Shown: positions 19,708 through 29,621, numbered from the stretch's first letter. The stretch: DNA of 64,000 nt from Gemmatimonadota bacterium (GCA_026387935.1 JAPLKU010000019.1:235351-299350); one strand, 5' to 3'. Notes: generated from the letters alone by a model not told the origin. Numbers and translations are program-made.

Positions 19708-22026
19708 ATGTTCGTTGGACCCAATTCGCCCCGGCGGTTCGCCGGTGCGATGCTCTCGTTGCTCAGTACGGCATTCATCGCCGCACCCGCATTTGCGCAG
19801 CAGGGCGACTCCACCGCGAGGAAAGACTCCGCCGTCACGATCGTCGGCGTGAAAGTCGTTTCGGTAAAAGGCGATGCCGTGCGCCTCTCGCCCATCCAAC
19901 TCACCACGCTGCCGAACGTCGCCACCATCACGCCGGCGCGCATCGTCGAGTCGGTGAACATGATGGACGTCGAAGACGCGGTGAAGTACATGCCGAGCGT
20001 TTTTCTGCGCAAGCGGAACAACGGTGACACGCAGGCCGTGATGGCGACGCGTGTCTGGGGCCCAAGCTCCAGTGCGCGCAGCCTCGTCTTTGCCGACGGC
20101 GTGCCGCTCACAGCGCTCGTCGCCAACAACAACACCATCGGCGGTCCACGCTGGGGCCTGGTTGGCCCCTCCGAAATCGCCCGCATCGACATGATGTACG
20201 GCCCCTTCTCTGCCGCGTACTCGGGCAGCTCGATGGGCGCCGTCATGGAAATCACCACGCGCCTGCCAGAGAAGCGCGAGGGCTCCATCACGCAGGCGTA
20301 CGCATCGCAGTCCCATGACCTCTACGGGACGAAGGGCACCTTCGGTACCGCGCAGACGACGGCCAGCTACGGCGACCGCTTCGGCAAGTTCGCCTTCTGG
20401 TTGAGCGGCAACTACCAGAAGAGCAACAGCCAACCCATCGCCTACGTGACCGCAGCGACGATTCCGTCCGGAACGTCGGGCGCCTTCACCGAAACAAACA
20501 AGCTCGGCGCCGCAGCGAACGTCCTCGGCGCCACGGGTCTGCTCAACACGGGCATGACCAACGGCAAGATCAAGCTCGCCTACGACCTCACGCCCACGCT
20601 GCGCGCGGCGTACACCTACGGCTACTGGAAGAACGATGCCACGTCGAACGTGGAGCCGTACATCACGAAGGCCGGTGCCGCGAGCTATGCGGGCCAGGCC
20701 GGCTTCGCGACCGGTGGCTATCACCTGCTCTCGAATCACTCATCGCACAACCTCACGCTGCGGACGAACAATCTTCGCGGTGACTGGGACTTCGAGGCCG
20801 TCGCGACGAGTTATCGGTTCGACAAGGATCAGCAGCGCTCGCCGCTGACGGCGTCGAATACCGACCTCTCGTTTGGCAGCGCGGGGCGCCTCGCGATGAG
20901 CGACGGCACCGGCTGGACGACGCTCGATGCGAAGGGCGTCTGGCATGCTGGCGGCATCGGCTCGGCGCACACGGTCAGCTTCGGTGTGCACAGCGACCAG
21001 TATGAGCTCAAGAACCCGACGTACAACACGGCCGAGTGGACAGCAGGGCCCATTGGAACCGTGTCGTCCGAAGGCGACGGCAAGACGCGCACACAGGCCG
21101 TCTGGGCGCAGGATGCGTGGCGCCTTTCGCCGTCGTTCAAGCTCACATACGGCGTGCGTGCGGAAGACTGGCGGGCCTTTGACGGCATCAACATCAGCGG
21201 CAACACGAAGGTGTCGCAGAAGGAAGCGACCGCGTCGCGGCTCTCGCCAAAGGCCGTGCTTAACTACACGCCGGACGACCGCTGGAGCATCAGCCTCTCG
21301 GCGGCCAAGGCGTACCGCTTTCCGACCACGAGCGAGCTGTACCAGCTCGTCACCACCGGCACGACGTTCACGTCGCCGAGCCCGGACCTGAAGCCGGACG
21401 ACGTGCTGTCAACCGAGCTTCGCGTGGAGCGCCGGTTTGAGGGCGGCCGCGTACAGGTGGCGTTGTTCAACGACGACATTCACGACGCGATCATTTCGCA
21501 ATTCCTCCCGCTCGTGGCCGGCTCGACCACGCTCTTTTCGTATCTCTCCAACGTGGACCATGTGCGCGCGACGGGCGCCGAGTTGCTCGGCGGCGTGAGC
21601 GATCTGTTCATCAAGGGGCTCGAAGTATCGGCGAGCGTCACTTACCTCGACGCACGCACCCTGGCCCTCTCCGGACGCGCAAGCGCCACGGCGGCGGCCG
21701 GCACTGCCGTGGGCAAGTTCCTCCCCAACATTCCGCGGTGGCGCGGGACGTTTGCAACGCTCTATCGCCCGACGACGGATCTGAGCTTCTCGCTCGCCGG
21801 ACGCTACAGCGACAAGGTGTACACCACGCTCGACAACGCCGACGTGCATTTCAATACGTACCAGGGCTTCGATGGCTGGTTCGTGGCGGATGCGAAGGCG
21901 CTCTACAAGTTCCGCTCGTCGTGGAGCGCGTCGATTGGCGTGGACAATCTGCTCAACCGCAAGTATTTCCTCTTCCACCCCTTTCCGCAGCGTACGCTGG
22001 TTGGAAGTGTGACCTATGCGTTCTAG
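19708..22026 (+). CDS. TonB-dependent outer-membrane receptor
   Basis: 772-aa outer-membrane active transporter. Start ATG 19708 with GGAG eight bases upstream; signal peptide ending AAPAFAQQ. The plug domain covers about 45-190 (PNVATITPARI, VEDAVKYMPSVFLRKR, TRVWGPSSSARSLVFADG, IARIDMMYGPFSAAYSG); the remainder is the 22-strand barrel ending in an aromatic terminal strand (RTLVGSVTYAF). There is no carboxypeptidase-like N-terminal extension and no signalling domain, so it is a simple receptor. It overlaps the next gene by 11 bases and follows the His/Cys peptide, so the three form one operon. A copper or metal-complex substrate is inferred from neighbours only. Confidence 0.92.
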   Translation: MFVGPNSPRRFAGAMLSLLSTAFIAAPAFAQQGDSTARKDSAVTIVGVKVVSVKGDAVRLSPIQLTTLPNVATITPARIVESVNMMDVEDAVKYMPSVFLRKRNNGDTQAVMATRVWGPSSSARSLVFADGVPLTALVANNNTIGGPRWGLVGPSEIARIDMMYGPFSAAYSGSSMGAVMEITTRLPEKREGSITQAYASQSHDLYGTKGTFGTAQTTASYGDRFGKFAFWLSGNYQKSNSQPIAYVTAATIPSGTSGAFTETNKLGAAANVLGATGLLNTGMTNGKIKLAYDLTPTLRAAYTYGYWKNDATSNVEPYITKAGAASYAGQAGFATGGYHLLSNHSSHNLTLRTNNLRGDWDFEAVATSYRFDKDQQRSPLTASNTDLSFGSAGRLAMSDGTGWTTLDAKGVWHAGGIGSAHTVSFGVHSDQYELKNPTYNTAEWTAGPIGTVSSEGDGKTRTQAVWAQDAWRLSPSFKLTYGVRAEDWRAFDGINISGNTKVSQKEATASRLSPKAVLNYTPDDRWSISLSAAKAYRFPTTSELYQLVTTGTTFTSPSPDLKPDDVLSTELRVERRFEGGRVQVALFNDDIHDAIISQFLPLVAGSTTLFSYLSNVDHVRATGAELLGGVSDLFIKGLEVSASVTYLDARTLALSGRASATAAAGTAVGKFLPNIPRWRGTFATLYRPTTDLSFSLAGRYSDKVYTTLDNADVHFNTYQGFDGWFVADAKALYKFRSSWSASIGVDNLLNRKYFLFHPFPQRTLVGSVTYAF

Positions 22027-23281
22027 TTCAGCCGTTCTCGCTTTCGCCCTCCTCTGCGCGCCGGTGGTTTCCGGCGCGCAGGGGGCGGCCTCGCTCACGC
22101 TGGCCATCGAAGGACGCAGCAACCAGAACGTGACGCTGGCCGCGTCGGGCCAGTTCGTTGTTGCCGCCTGGTCGGCAACGGCGCCGGCAGGAACCGACCT
22201 CTACATGGCGACGAGCCTCGACGGCGGAGCGCGATTCGGCACGCCGGTGCGCGTGAACTCCACCGAAGGCGAAGTGCGTGGCGATGGCGAGCAGGCGCCA
22301 CGCATCGCGCTCGCGCGCAGCGGCCGCGGCCTCCCGGCAATCACCGTGGCATGGATGGCAAAGGCCGCGGAGGGCACGCGCGTGATGTGGGCCAAGTCCA
22401 GCGACGGCGGTAAGACATTCACGCCCGGCACAATCGCAGCCGGCAGCGACGGCGCAGGCAGCCGTGGTTGGCAGTCGATTGCGGCGGATTCAACCGGTCG
22501 TGTGTTTGCCCTCTGGCTCGATCACCGGAACGCGGCGGCGCATGTGATGCCGGCTGCTGCACCGGGAACGAAGCGCGCCGAGATGCCCAAGCGCGACCCG
22601 ATGGAAGTCGCGGGCATGTCGCAGCTCTACTTCGGATCGCTCGACGGGGCCATGCCGGCGCGTGGCCTCGTCAGCAGCGTCTGCTACTGCTGCAAGACGT
22701 CTCTCGCCATTCGCGGCTCGAACATCTACGCCACCTGGCGCCATGTGTTCGAGGGCAGCACGCGCGACATCGCGATGGCGGTATCCACGGACGGCGGCAA
22801 GACCTTCTCGGCGCCCACGCGCGTCAGCGAAGACCACTGGCAGATTGATGGCTGCCCCGACAATGGCCCAGGCCTCTCGATTGACCGCACCGGCCGCGTG
22901 CATGTGACGTGGGTGTCTGTGCTCGACAGCAAGCCGGGCGCACCGCTCGCGCTCTACTACGCGAATTCGACTGACGGGAAAACGTTCACTCCGCGCGTGC
23001 GCGTCTCAGGCGATGGTGCCGCGGGGCATGCGCAGGTATCGTCGATCGATGACGGCTCCGTGCTCGTGGCATGGGACGAGACGACCGCCAACGGACGTCG
23101 CGTTCGCCTCGCGCACGGCATGCCGGATAAGAACGGCCGAGTGGCGTTCAAGAACGTTGCGGCGCCCGAAGACACGGAAGGGCTCTATCCGTCGATCGCA
23201 ACGACGAGCGACGGCAGCATTGTCGCGTGGGTGCGGCGCGGTGCAGGTGCGACAACGATCGGAGTGGCCAAGCTGAAGTAG
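22016..23281 (+). CDS. Secreted BNR/sialidase-like beta-propeller with CxCC motif
   Basis: 421 aa with a signal peptide (SSAVLAFALLCAPVVSGAQG). Several Asp-box repeats (TSLDGGARFG, SSDGGKTFTPG, VSTDGGKTFSAP, NSTDGKTFTPR) define a six-bladed sialidase-like propeller. Catalytic Arg/Tyr residues of true sialidases are not evident. A Cys-rich motif VCYCCKTS near residue 222 and Cys in DGCPDNGPG are conserved in a subgroup seen near metal transport genes, and suggest redox or metal binding. The start overlaps the TonB receptor's 3' end. Ends convergent to gyrA with repeat copy C between. Molecular function unknown. Confidence 0.75.
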   Translation: MRSSSAVLAFALLCAPVVSGAQGAASLTLAIEGRSNQNVTLAASGQFVVAAWSATAPAGTDLYMATSLDGGARFGTPVRVNSTEGEVRGDGEQAPRIALARSGRGLPAITVAWMAKAAEGTRVMWAKSSDGGKTFTPGTIAAGSDGAGSRGWQSIAADSTGRVFALWLDHRNAAAHVMPAAAPGTKRAEMPKRDPMEVAGMSQLYFGSLDGAMPARGLVSSVCYCCKTSLAIRGSNIYATWRHVFEGSTRDIAMAVSTDGGKTFSAPTRVSEDHWQIDGCPDNGPGLSIDRTGRVHVTWVSVLDSKPGAPLALYYANSTDGKTFTPRVRVSGDGAAGHAQVSSIDDGSVLVAWDETTANGRRVRLAHGMPDKNGRVAFKNVAAPEDTEGLYPSIATTSDGSIVAWVRRGAGATTIGVAKLK

Positions 23282-23293
23282 CCACACCGCTGA

Positions 23294-23428
23294 GGTCTCG
23301 GCGCGAGCGCGTGGGCGGACCACCGCCGGACTGATTCGGAAGTTTCGAACACACGACAACGGCAAATACTTGGGGGAACTGCACACTGCGTCATTCAAGC
23401 AGTCGTTTGCAGTTCCCCCAGTCAGTTG
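23294..23428 (+). repeat. Intergenic repeat element, copy C (terminator-like)
   Basis: Full-length copy between the convergent BNR gene and gyrA. It begins GGTCTCGGCGC, has CGCCGGAC and CAAATACT, and forms a 13-bp perfect stem (23371-23383 with 23408-23420). Its last 19 bases are identical to the corresponding part of copy A on the opposite strand. The hairpin sits between two converging stop codons, so it can terminate both transcripts. Confidence 0.85.
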
Positions 23429-23486
23429 TAGCTCTCTGTGAAGCTCCGCTTCTTCTCAGCGGATCTCCGCGGCCACGCCTTAGGAC

Positions 23487-26012
23487 TTATTCCTCGGACG
23501 TGAGTTCGAGCACTTCCTCAGGACCCGCCTCGTCGCCGCCTTCTTCACCACCACCCTCGGCAGTGTCATCCGGAATCACGCGCGCAACCGCCGTCACGAG
23601 ATCGCCCGGATCCAGGTTCATGAGCTTCACACCCTGCGTGTTGCGGCCCGCCACGCGCACGCCGCTGACTGGGGCTCGAATGGTCTGACCCGTCTTCGTG
23701 ATCAACATGATCTCGTCTTCGGGCAGGACTTCCATCAGGGCAACAACGTCGCCCGTCTTTTCCGTACGATTGACCGTCTTGATGCCCTTGCCGCCGCGCT
23801 TCTGCACACGGTACTCGTCAATGTGCGAGCACTTTCCGATGGCGTGCTCACACACCACCATCAGCGTCGCTTCGCGCTTGATGACGACCATGCCAATGAC
23901 GGCGTCGCCCTCGGCGAGCTCCACGCCCTTCACGCCCGTCGTGTCGCGACCCATCGCGCGGGCATCCTGCTCGTGGAAGCGCACGCTCAGGCCATGCCGC
24001 GTGGCGATGACGATGTCGTTCGTGCCGCTCGTCACCTGCACGTTGATGAGCTCGTCGCCCTCTTCGATCTTGATTCCCTTCACGCCCGTCGAGCGGACGT
24101 TGGAGTATTCAGAGAGTGCCGTCTTCTTCACCGTGCCGAGCTTGGTGCAGAAGATCAGAAACTCATCATCGGTGAACTTCTTCACCGGGACCATCGCCTT
24201 GATCTGCGTGTCCGGTGTGACGTTGATGAGGTTCACGATCGGCTTGCCCTTGGCGGCGCGACCGGCCTGCGGAATCTCATGCACCTTGAGCCAGAAGCAG
24301 CGACCGTCCTGCGTAAAGCAGAGGATGTAGTCGTGCGTCGAGGCAATGAACAAATGCTCGACGAAATCCTCGGCCTTGAGTTCTGAGCCGACGATGCCCT
24401 TGCCGCCACGGCGCTGCTTGCGATACGTCGAGATTGACGTTCGCTTGATGTAGCCCGTGTGCGTGATGGTGACGACCATCTCTTCGTTCGCGATCAGATC
24501 CTCGACCGAAATCTCGCCCTGGTCGCCCGTGATCTCGGTGCGGCGTTCGTCGCCGTACGTGTCCACGATCTTCGAGAGCTCGTCCTTCATCACCTGCATG
24601 CGCGCCGGCTTGGAATCCAGCAGCGCCTTCAGATCCTTGATCTGCCCGCGGACTTCCGTGAGCTCTTCGTCCAGCTTCTCGATTTCGAGGCCGGTGAGCT
24701 TCGCGAGGCGCATATTGAGGATCGCCTCGGCCTGCTTCTCCGAGAGCTTGAAGCGCCGCTGCAGTTCCTTCGATGCGCCTTCGGTATCGTCGGCCGCACG
24801 AATGACCTTGATGACCTCGTCGATGTTGTCGACGGCAATCTTGAGGCCGTCGAGGATGTGCTCGCGTTCCTGCGCCTTGTCGAGATCGTGCTGCGTCCGC
24901 CGGACAATGACTTCGTGCCGGTGGTGAATGAAGTGCAGCAGTGCCTCGCGCATCCCCATCACGCGCGGCACGAGCCGGCGCGTCGTTGGGTCCGGCACGA
25001 GCGCCAGCATGATCACGCCGAAGGTGCTCTGCATGGACGTGTGCTTGTACATCTGGTTCAACACGACCCGCGGAATTGCATCGCGCTTGAGTTCGACCAC
25101 GATGCGCGTTTCCGATGTGGACTCGTCGCGCAGGTCGCTGATGCCCTCGAGCTTTTTGTCGCGCACGAGTTCCGCAATCGACGACACGAGCGTCGAACGG
25201 TTCGTCTGGTACGGCAACTCCGTGATCACAATCTGCGACTTGTTGCCCTTCTCGTTCTCTTCAATCACGGCACGCGCACGCATGACGATCTTGCCGCGGC
25301 CGGTTTCGATGTAGTCCTTGATGCCGGCGGTGCCGTACACATACGCGCCCGTCGGGAAATCCGGCCCCTTCACAAACGTGCGGAGCGCATCGGTCGTCAG
25401 CGACGGATCGTCAATGAGGGCATGCACCGCAGCGCCGATTTCGCGCAGGTTGTGCGGCGGAATATTCGTCGCCATGCCGACGGCAATACCGCTCGAACCA
25501 TTCACCATCAGATTCGGCAGGCCGCTTGGCAGCACCGTCGGCTCTTCGAGCCGGTCGTCGTAGTTCGGCGCGTAGTCAACCGTGTTCTTCTCGATGTCGC
25601 CGAGCAGCTCGGTGGCGATCCGCGTGAGGCGCGCTTCGGTGTATCGGTACGCGGCGGCGAAGTCGCCGTCCATCGAGCCGAAGTTTCCCTGCCCATCGAC
25701 CAGCGGATAGCGCAGCGAGAAATCCTGCACCATGCGGACCATCGCGTCGTACACCGCGCTGTCGCCGTGCGGGTGGTACTTACCGAGCACGTCGCCGACA
25801 ACAGTGGCGGACTTCTTGTAGCCGCGACCCGGCACGAGGCCGAGTTCGTTCATCGCATAGAGGATCCGGCGGTGCACCGGCTTCAGTCCGTCGCGCACAT
25901 CTGGCAGCGCACGACTGACAATGACGCTCATCGAATACTTGATGAACGACTCTTTGATCTCGTCGTCGATGAGGCGCGGGAGGATCCGTTCGCGGTTGAT
26001 TGGAGCGGTCAT
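23487..26012 (-). CDS. gyrA: DNA gyrase subunit A
   Basis: ATP-dependent type IIA topoisomerase breakage-reunion subunit, 841 aa from ATG 26012 (an in-frame GTG at 26048 would add 12 unlikely residues). The N-terminus is [20 protein letters not shown]; the catalytic Tyr124 is in YRYTEARL. The quinolone region HGDSAVYD has Ser85 and Asp89, equivalent to the sensitive-type Ser83 and Asp87 of E. coli. The GyrA box QRRGGKG is present in the C-terminal beta-pinwheel, confirming gyrase rather than topoisomerase IV. The tail is acidic (many Glu/Gly). gyrB is not in the window. Downstream is repeat C; upstream, on the same strand, the MscS-like gene. Confidence 0.97.
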   Translation of the reverse strand: MTAPINRERILPRLIDDEIKESFIKYSMSVIVSRALPDVRDGLKPVHRRILYAMNELGLVPGRGYKKSATVVGDVLGKYHPHGDSAVYDAMVRMVQDFSLRYPLVDGQGNFGSMDGDFAAAYRYTEARLTRIATELLGDIEKNTVDYAPNYDDRLEEPTVLPSGLPNLMVNGSSGIAVGMATNIPPHNLREIGAAVHALIDDPSLTTDALRTFVKGPDFPTGAYVYGTAGIKDYIETGRGKIVMRARAVIEENEKGNKSQIVITELPYQTNRSTLVSSIAELVRDKKLEGISDLRDESTSETRIVVELKRDAIPRVVLNQMYKHTSMQSTFGVIMLALVPDPTTRRLVPRVMGMREALLHFIHHRHEVIVRRTQHDLDKAQEREHILDGLKIAVDNIDEVIKVIRAADDTEGASKELQRRFKLSEKQAEAILNMRLAKLTGLEIEKLDEELTEVRGQIKDLKALLDSKPARMQVMKDELSKIVDTYGDERRTEITGDQGEISVEDLIANEEMVVTITHTGYIKRTSISTYRKQRRGGKGIVGSELKAEDFVEHLFIASTHDYILCFTQDGRCFWLKVHEIPQAGRAAKGKPIVNLINVTPDTQIKAMVPVKKFTDDEFLIFCTKLGTVKKTALSEYSNVRSTGVKGIKIEEGDELINVQVTSGTNDIVIATRHGLSVRFHEQDARAMGRDTTGVKGVELAEGDAVIGMVVIKREATLMVVCEHAIGKCSHIDEYRVQKRGGKGIKTVNRTEKTGDVVALMEVLPEDEIMLITKTGQTIRAPVSGVRVAGRNTQGVKLMNLDPGDLVTAVARVIPDDTAEGGGEEGGDEAGPEEVLELTSEE

Positions 26013-26185
26013 TTCCTGGTCGGAAAAGAGGGGGTTCCGGGCCGCCACTGCTGCGCTACTGGGGAACGCCGAAACGTACCCGTTTCACCAGCGCAAATCA
26101 ACGACCTTGCCCAGCCCTAAAGCATTGCCGGACAGCGGTTTATCGAAGGAGGTTAGCGGAGGTTCCCAGTCGTATTGAAAACCGA

Positions 26186-26923
26186 TTATGTCGACTCGGC
26201 CTTTGGCGCAGAATCCTCGAGACCTTCAGCGGCCTCTTCGGTCTTTACTTCGCGCTCAATCGCATCATGCTCCGCTTTGTAGCGGTTGTACCACTCGCGC
26301 GTGACTTCTCCCGCGAGTTCGCGCGTACCGAGGCCGAACGACAATGCCGCCGCGAGCGCGAAGGCGCCAAAAATGATGGCAAATGCCGTCGTCACGATGT
26401 TTGTCGCGACCCCCAGTTCCTGCAGCGACATAAACACGGCGAGGAGCACCACGCCGGCCTTCCCCGCGCGCGCCAGCGTCGGTCCGCCATGGAGCGCGTG
26501 CGTACTCGCCATGATCAGCCCGCCGACAAAATCACCAAGGACGATGCCGAGGATCACGATGACAATCGCCGCAATGACGCTTGGGACGTAGCCGACGAGT
26601 TCTGAGAACACCGGCGCCAGCGAATCGATGCCAAGGGCGTTGGCCGCCACGAGCATCGTCGTGAACATCACCACCCAGAAGGCGAGGTGCGCGATGATAC
26701 GCGACGGATTGAAATGGGCAGCGGCGCTGTCGACCGCGCTCATCACGCCACCCTTGCGCAGCCATTCGTTGAGCTGCGCGCGGCGCAGGAGGCGCGCCAT
26801 CCCCTTCTGCACCAGCTTGGCAAGAATGTAGCCGAGCAGCAGGACGAGGCCTGCGCCTACAAGCTGCGGAAACAAATCCCAGAGCAGCGAAAGACTCTGC
26901 TGCAGCCGGTCGGTGAAGTTCAC
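26186..26923 (-). CDS. MscS-related membrane protein (TM-helix repeat type)
   Basis: 245 aa inner-membrane protein with about five hydrophobic helices: LVGAGLVLLLGYILAKLVQ near 22-40, FWVVMFTTMLVAANALG near 83, SVIAAIVIVILGIVLGDFVGG near 115, a segment near 155, and IIFGAFALAAALSFGLG near 185. These conserved helix repeats (PF05552-like) occur in mechanosensitive-channel relatives. The usual MscS beta-domain after the pore helix is absent, replaced by a short charged tail, so a classical channel function is uncertain. 43 bases downstream of the next minus-strand gene, so possibly co-transcribed. The 173 bases between it and gyrA may hold the gyrA promoter. Confidence 0.75.
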   Translation of the reverse strand: MNFTDRLQQSLSLLWDLFPQLVGAGLVLLLGYILAKLVQKGMARLLRRAQLNEWLRKGGVMSAVDSAAAHFNPSRIIAHLAFWVVMFTTMLVAANALGIDSLAPVFSELVGYVPSVIAAIVIVILGIVLGDFVGGLIMASTHALHGGPTLARAGKAGVVLLAVFMSLQELGVATNIVTTAFAIIFGAFALAAALSFGLGTRELAGEVTREWYNRYKAEHDAIEREVKTEEAAEGLEDSAPKAEST

Positions 26924-26966
26924 TTTGTGGGCACTCGCGAGGGTGTGTCCAGCGCTGCCCTGAAAT

Positions 26967-28241
26967 CTAAAAGGTCAGACTCCCCAGCGTGTAAGCGCCA
27001 CGCATCCCCGACGCCGCCGCAACGACGCCAAGTGGGTTCAGTTTGAGCCCGCCGAGCCGCAGCGCACCATCGGCCTTGGGCAGCAGGTAGCGCTGCGCGA
27101 GGATGATGCCGCCCGCAGCGCCAACCGTCGTCAGGGTCGCTGCGTACGCGTTCACTCTCGCCTGCTGGCCACCGGTCAGGAGCGCCACCCCAGCACCCGT
27201 CAGGCCGCCGGCCAGTCCACCAGCCACGATGAGCCGCCCTTCGCTCAGCGTGTGGTCATAGCGACGCACGAGTAGCCGGTCGCCAACCAGGAGGCCTGCC
27301 GCCCCGCCAATCGCCAGCGCGGCCGATACCTGACGATCGGTGCGTTCGCCATTCGCGATCACCGTGAGCCCGGCGAGCATGCCAACGCCAGCCGATGCAC
27401 TCATGGCGGTCAAGTCGCCAACGGATACGTGATACGGCGCGAGCGCTGCGTACGCCTGCCCCAGTGGGGCGCCAGCGATCATGCCGGCCAGTGTGAGGCC
27501 GGCTCGGGTCTTGTTTGGGGAACCGGCGCCGTTGACACCAGCGGCCGTCATTGCCGCGTAGGTGGCGAGCCCGAGGATGTCTGAGCCGTAGAGTGTGGCC
27601 GCCGCCTCGCCGTCGGTCATGTTGCGGCCGAGCCAGAGCCCTGCCGCCGTGCCGCCAAGCGATGACAAGAGCAGCGCGCCGGCCGTGACGCGCCGGTCGC
27701 CGTCCAGGGCCGAAGCGAGAATCGAGCCGGCAATCGCACTGCGAATCGGCGCGCCAGTCGCGAGGCGCTGCATCGGATCGGTAACCTTCAGGTCGCGCGA
27801 GATTTCCGCCGCCGCAACGAACGATCCTCCAGCGACCAGCAAGTAGCTCGCCGCCCAGGCGAGCCCGTCATGCGCAACGGTGGTCGCAAAGGCCGGCGCA
27901 TAGACGGCGACACCGAGCATCGTCTGGTTTCGCACGAAGTCGGCGCGGAACTGCGTGGCCGTCTCCGGCGCTCGCGGCGGCTTCACCGCCGGCGCAGCGA
28001 CCACCATACCTGCAGGCGCAACACTCGGCGCAGAGGGGCGCGGCGTCGAGGCCGGGGCCGAGACTGCCGCCGCGCGGCGCGCGGTGTCAGCGAGCTCGAG
28101 GCGCGGCTTGGAGGTACCGGCGCCGACTGCCTGCGCAGGAAGCTTGGCCGCCAGTGACGCTAAGGCGCCGATCCATGCGGTCGCCAGCGCAAACCAGACA
28201 ACCTTCGAAGGCGGGCGTGACACGTTTCTCGAGTATTCCAT
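26967..28241 (-). CDS. Glycine-zipper multi-pass membrane protein, unknown function
   Basis: 424 aa from ATG 28241, where a basic N-terminus is followed by a hydrophobic segment (VVWFALATAWIGALASLAA); an upstream in-frame extension to 28415 would overlap the zinc-ribbon gene. An Ala/Pro-rich linker (about 50-95) leads into a long domain of repeated Gly/Ala-rich hydrophobic stretches about 40 residues apart, such as GGTAAGLWLGRNM, AGMIAGAPLGQAYA, GGAAGLLVGDRLLVRR, GGLAGGLTGAGVALL and VGAAGGIILAQRYLLP. The repeats look like internally duplicated glycine-zipper membrane units. I do not recognise the family. Near neighbour is the MscS-like gene on the same strand. Confidence 0.6.
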   Translation of the reverse strand: MEYSRNVSRPPSKVVWFALATAWIGALASLAAKLPAQAVGAGTSKPRLELADTARRAAAVSAPASTPRPSAPSVAPAGMVVAAPAVKPPRAPETATQFRADFVRNQTMLGVAVYAPAFATTVAHDGLAWAASYLLVAGGSFVAAAEISRDLKVTDPMQRLATGAPIRSAIAGSILASALDGDRRVTAGALLLSSLGGTAAGLWLGRNMTDGEAAATLYGSDILGLATYAAMTAAGVNGAGSPNKTRAGLTLAGMIAGAPLGQAYAALAPYHVSVGDLTAMSASAGVGMLAGLTVIANGERTDRQVSAALAIGGAAGLLVGDRLLVRRYDHTLSEGRLIVAGGLAGGLTGAGVALLTGGQQARVNAYAATLTTVGAAGGIILAQRYLLPKADGALRLGGLKLNPLGVVAAASGMRGAYTLGSLTF

Positions 28242-28305
28242 GATGACGGGGTGAAAGGCCTCAATTGAGGACGAGCATCCCCGCTCGCGTGTAATACCCT
28301 GTCCG

Positions 28306-28524
28306 TCAGTTCCTCGTGCCGCGGCGGACGTCGAACAGGGCACTGCGCTTGCAGGTTGAACAGAGGAGCCATTCCCGCTTTCGGGCGTACCCCAGCCCAA
28401 AACTCCCTCCGCCAATCGGTCGCTCCGTCATCGGCACGGCGCACCGCGGGCACGCTGGCATTTCGCCGCGGGCAAAGGTCTCGCGCATCGCCCGCTGCTC
28501 GTCGGGTGAGTAGCTGTCGGTCAC
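28306..28524 (-). CDS. Small zinc-ribbon protein
   Basis: 72 aa. Two Cys pairs (CPRC near residue 25, CSTC near 57) separated by a basic, Gly-rich loop (RPIGGGSFGLGY) form a zinc ribbon. The N-terminus is acidic and helical (SPDEQRAMRETFARGEMP). Its start overlaps the stop of the upstream dehydrogenase gene by four bases (ATGA), so translation is coupled. Role unknown; such proteins may be nucleic-acid binding or adaptor factors. Confidence 0.75.
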   Translation of the reverse strand: MTDSYSPDEQRAMRETFARGEMPACPRCAVPMTERPIGGGSFGLGYARKREWLLCSTCKRSALFDVRRGTRN

Positions 28525-29555
28525 AGGGAAATGACGACTTTACCGAAATGTTTGCCGCTCGCCACCCGCTCGAACGCCTCGCGCCCGCGTTCGATTGGAA
28601 AGACGGAATCCACCGGCATCGTCAGCCGCCCGGCGATGAACTCGTCCATCACCGCGTGGAATTCGGCTTCACTCGACATGGTGGAGCCCATGATCGTCCA
28701 TTGGTTCCAGAACAGGCGGCGCACATCGGTCTCCACCATCGGGCCGGTCGTGCCACCGCAGGTGACGAGACGCCCGCGCCGGCCGAGGGCGCCGAGCGAA
28801 CTCGCCCAGCTCTCCGTCCCGGAGTTGTCCACGACCACGGTCACGCCGCGCTTCTTGGTGCGCGCACGTACCTCCTGCGCCACATCGACCTTGCGGTAGT
28901 TGAGGCCATCGTCGGCGCCGAGTGCGCGCGCGCGCGCGAGCTTTTCATCGCTCGACGACGTGACCCAGACCGTGGCGCCGCGCGCCTTCGCGATCTGGAG
29001 CGCGGCAATCGCCACCGGACTGCCAATCCCCTGAATCAGCACGAGATCCTTTTCCGTCACCTGCGCTCGCGTGACCATCATGCGCCAGGCGGTGAGCGAC
29101 GAGAGAGGAAAGGCTCCGGCGACATCGTCGGGAATGGACGCAGGAATCGTACGCACATGCGTCGCCGGCACGACCACTTTTTCGGCGAACGATCCAGCGC
29201 GGTGTTCGCCGAGCACCGCAAATCGGATGCAGAGCGGCTGCTCGCCATCCTTGCAGTACTCGCAGACGCCACAGCCCACGCCGGGATTCACCACGACCCG
29301 GTCACCCACCTTCACGCCGGCGACCTGCGGCCCGACCAAGTCCACGATGCCGACGGCGTCGGAACCAAGAATCCAGGGCGCCGTGATTTTCAGGCCGGGC
29401 AGCCCAGACACGACGAAGAGGTCGAGATGATTGAGCGACGAAGCCGCGACGCGGATGCGCACATCGCCGGCGTCGGAGAGCTCCGGCTCAGGCAGGTCGT
29501 CGCGGAAGGTGACGCGATCGAGAAATCCGTGCTCACTGATGGTCAGCGCGCGCAT
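28521..29555 (-). CDS. Zinc-binding MDR-family alcohol dehydrogenase/quinone reductase
   Basis: 344 aa from ATG 29555. It is a medium-chain dehydrogenase/reductase. The GroES-like N-terminal half includes GSDAVGIVDLVGPQV and the four structural-zinc cysteines of the lobe in GCGVCEYCKDGEQPLC. The NADPH Rossmann motif is IQGIGSPVAIAALQIAKARGA-like (about 175-195). The catalytic-zinc site is less clear: the usual Cys near residue 40 is replaced (SSLNHLDLFV), so it may be a zinc-independent reductase. Coupled to the downstream zinc-ribbon gene by ATGA. Substrate not predictable. Divergent from the E2 gene. Confidence 0.88.
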   Translation of the reverse strand: MRALTISEHGFLDRVTFRDDLPEPELSDAGDVRIRVAASSLNHLDLFVVSGLPGLKITAPWILGSDAVGIVDLVGPQVAGVKVGDRVVVNPGVGCGVCEYCKDGEQPLCIRFAVLGEHRAGSFAEKVVVPATHVRTIPASIPDDVAGAFPLSSLTAWRMMVTRAQVTEKDLVLIQGIGSPVAIAALQIAKARGATVWVTSSSDEKLARARALGADDGLNYRKVDVAQEVRARTKKRGVTVVVDNSGTESWASSLGALGRRGRLVTCGGTTGPMVETDVRRLFWNQWTIMGSTMSSEAEFHAVMDEFIAGRLTMPVDSVFPIERGREAFERVASGKHFGKVVISL

Positions 29556-29621
29556 TGAGGCCCGCAAACCGGGAGGCGAGGAGTGGATGTGTCTTTCGGC
29601 ATGACGCTATTATGTTCGTTC

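Noticed and set aside
24459..26120. Long plus-strand frame opposite gyrA
   Set aside because: Shadow of gyrA caused by high GC codon bias; no recognisable motif.
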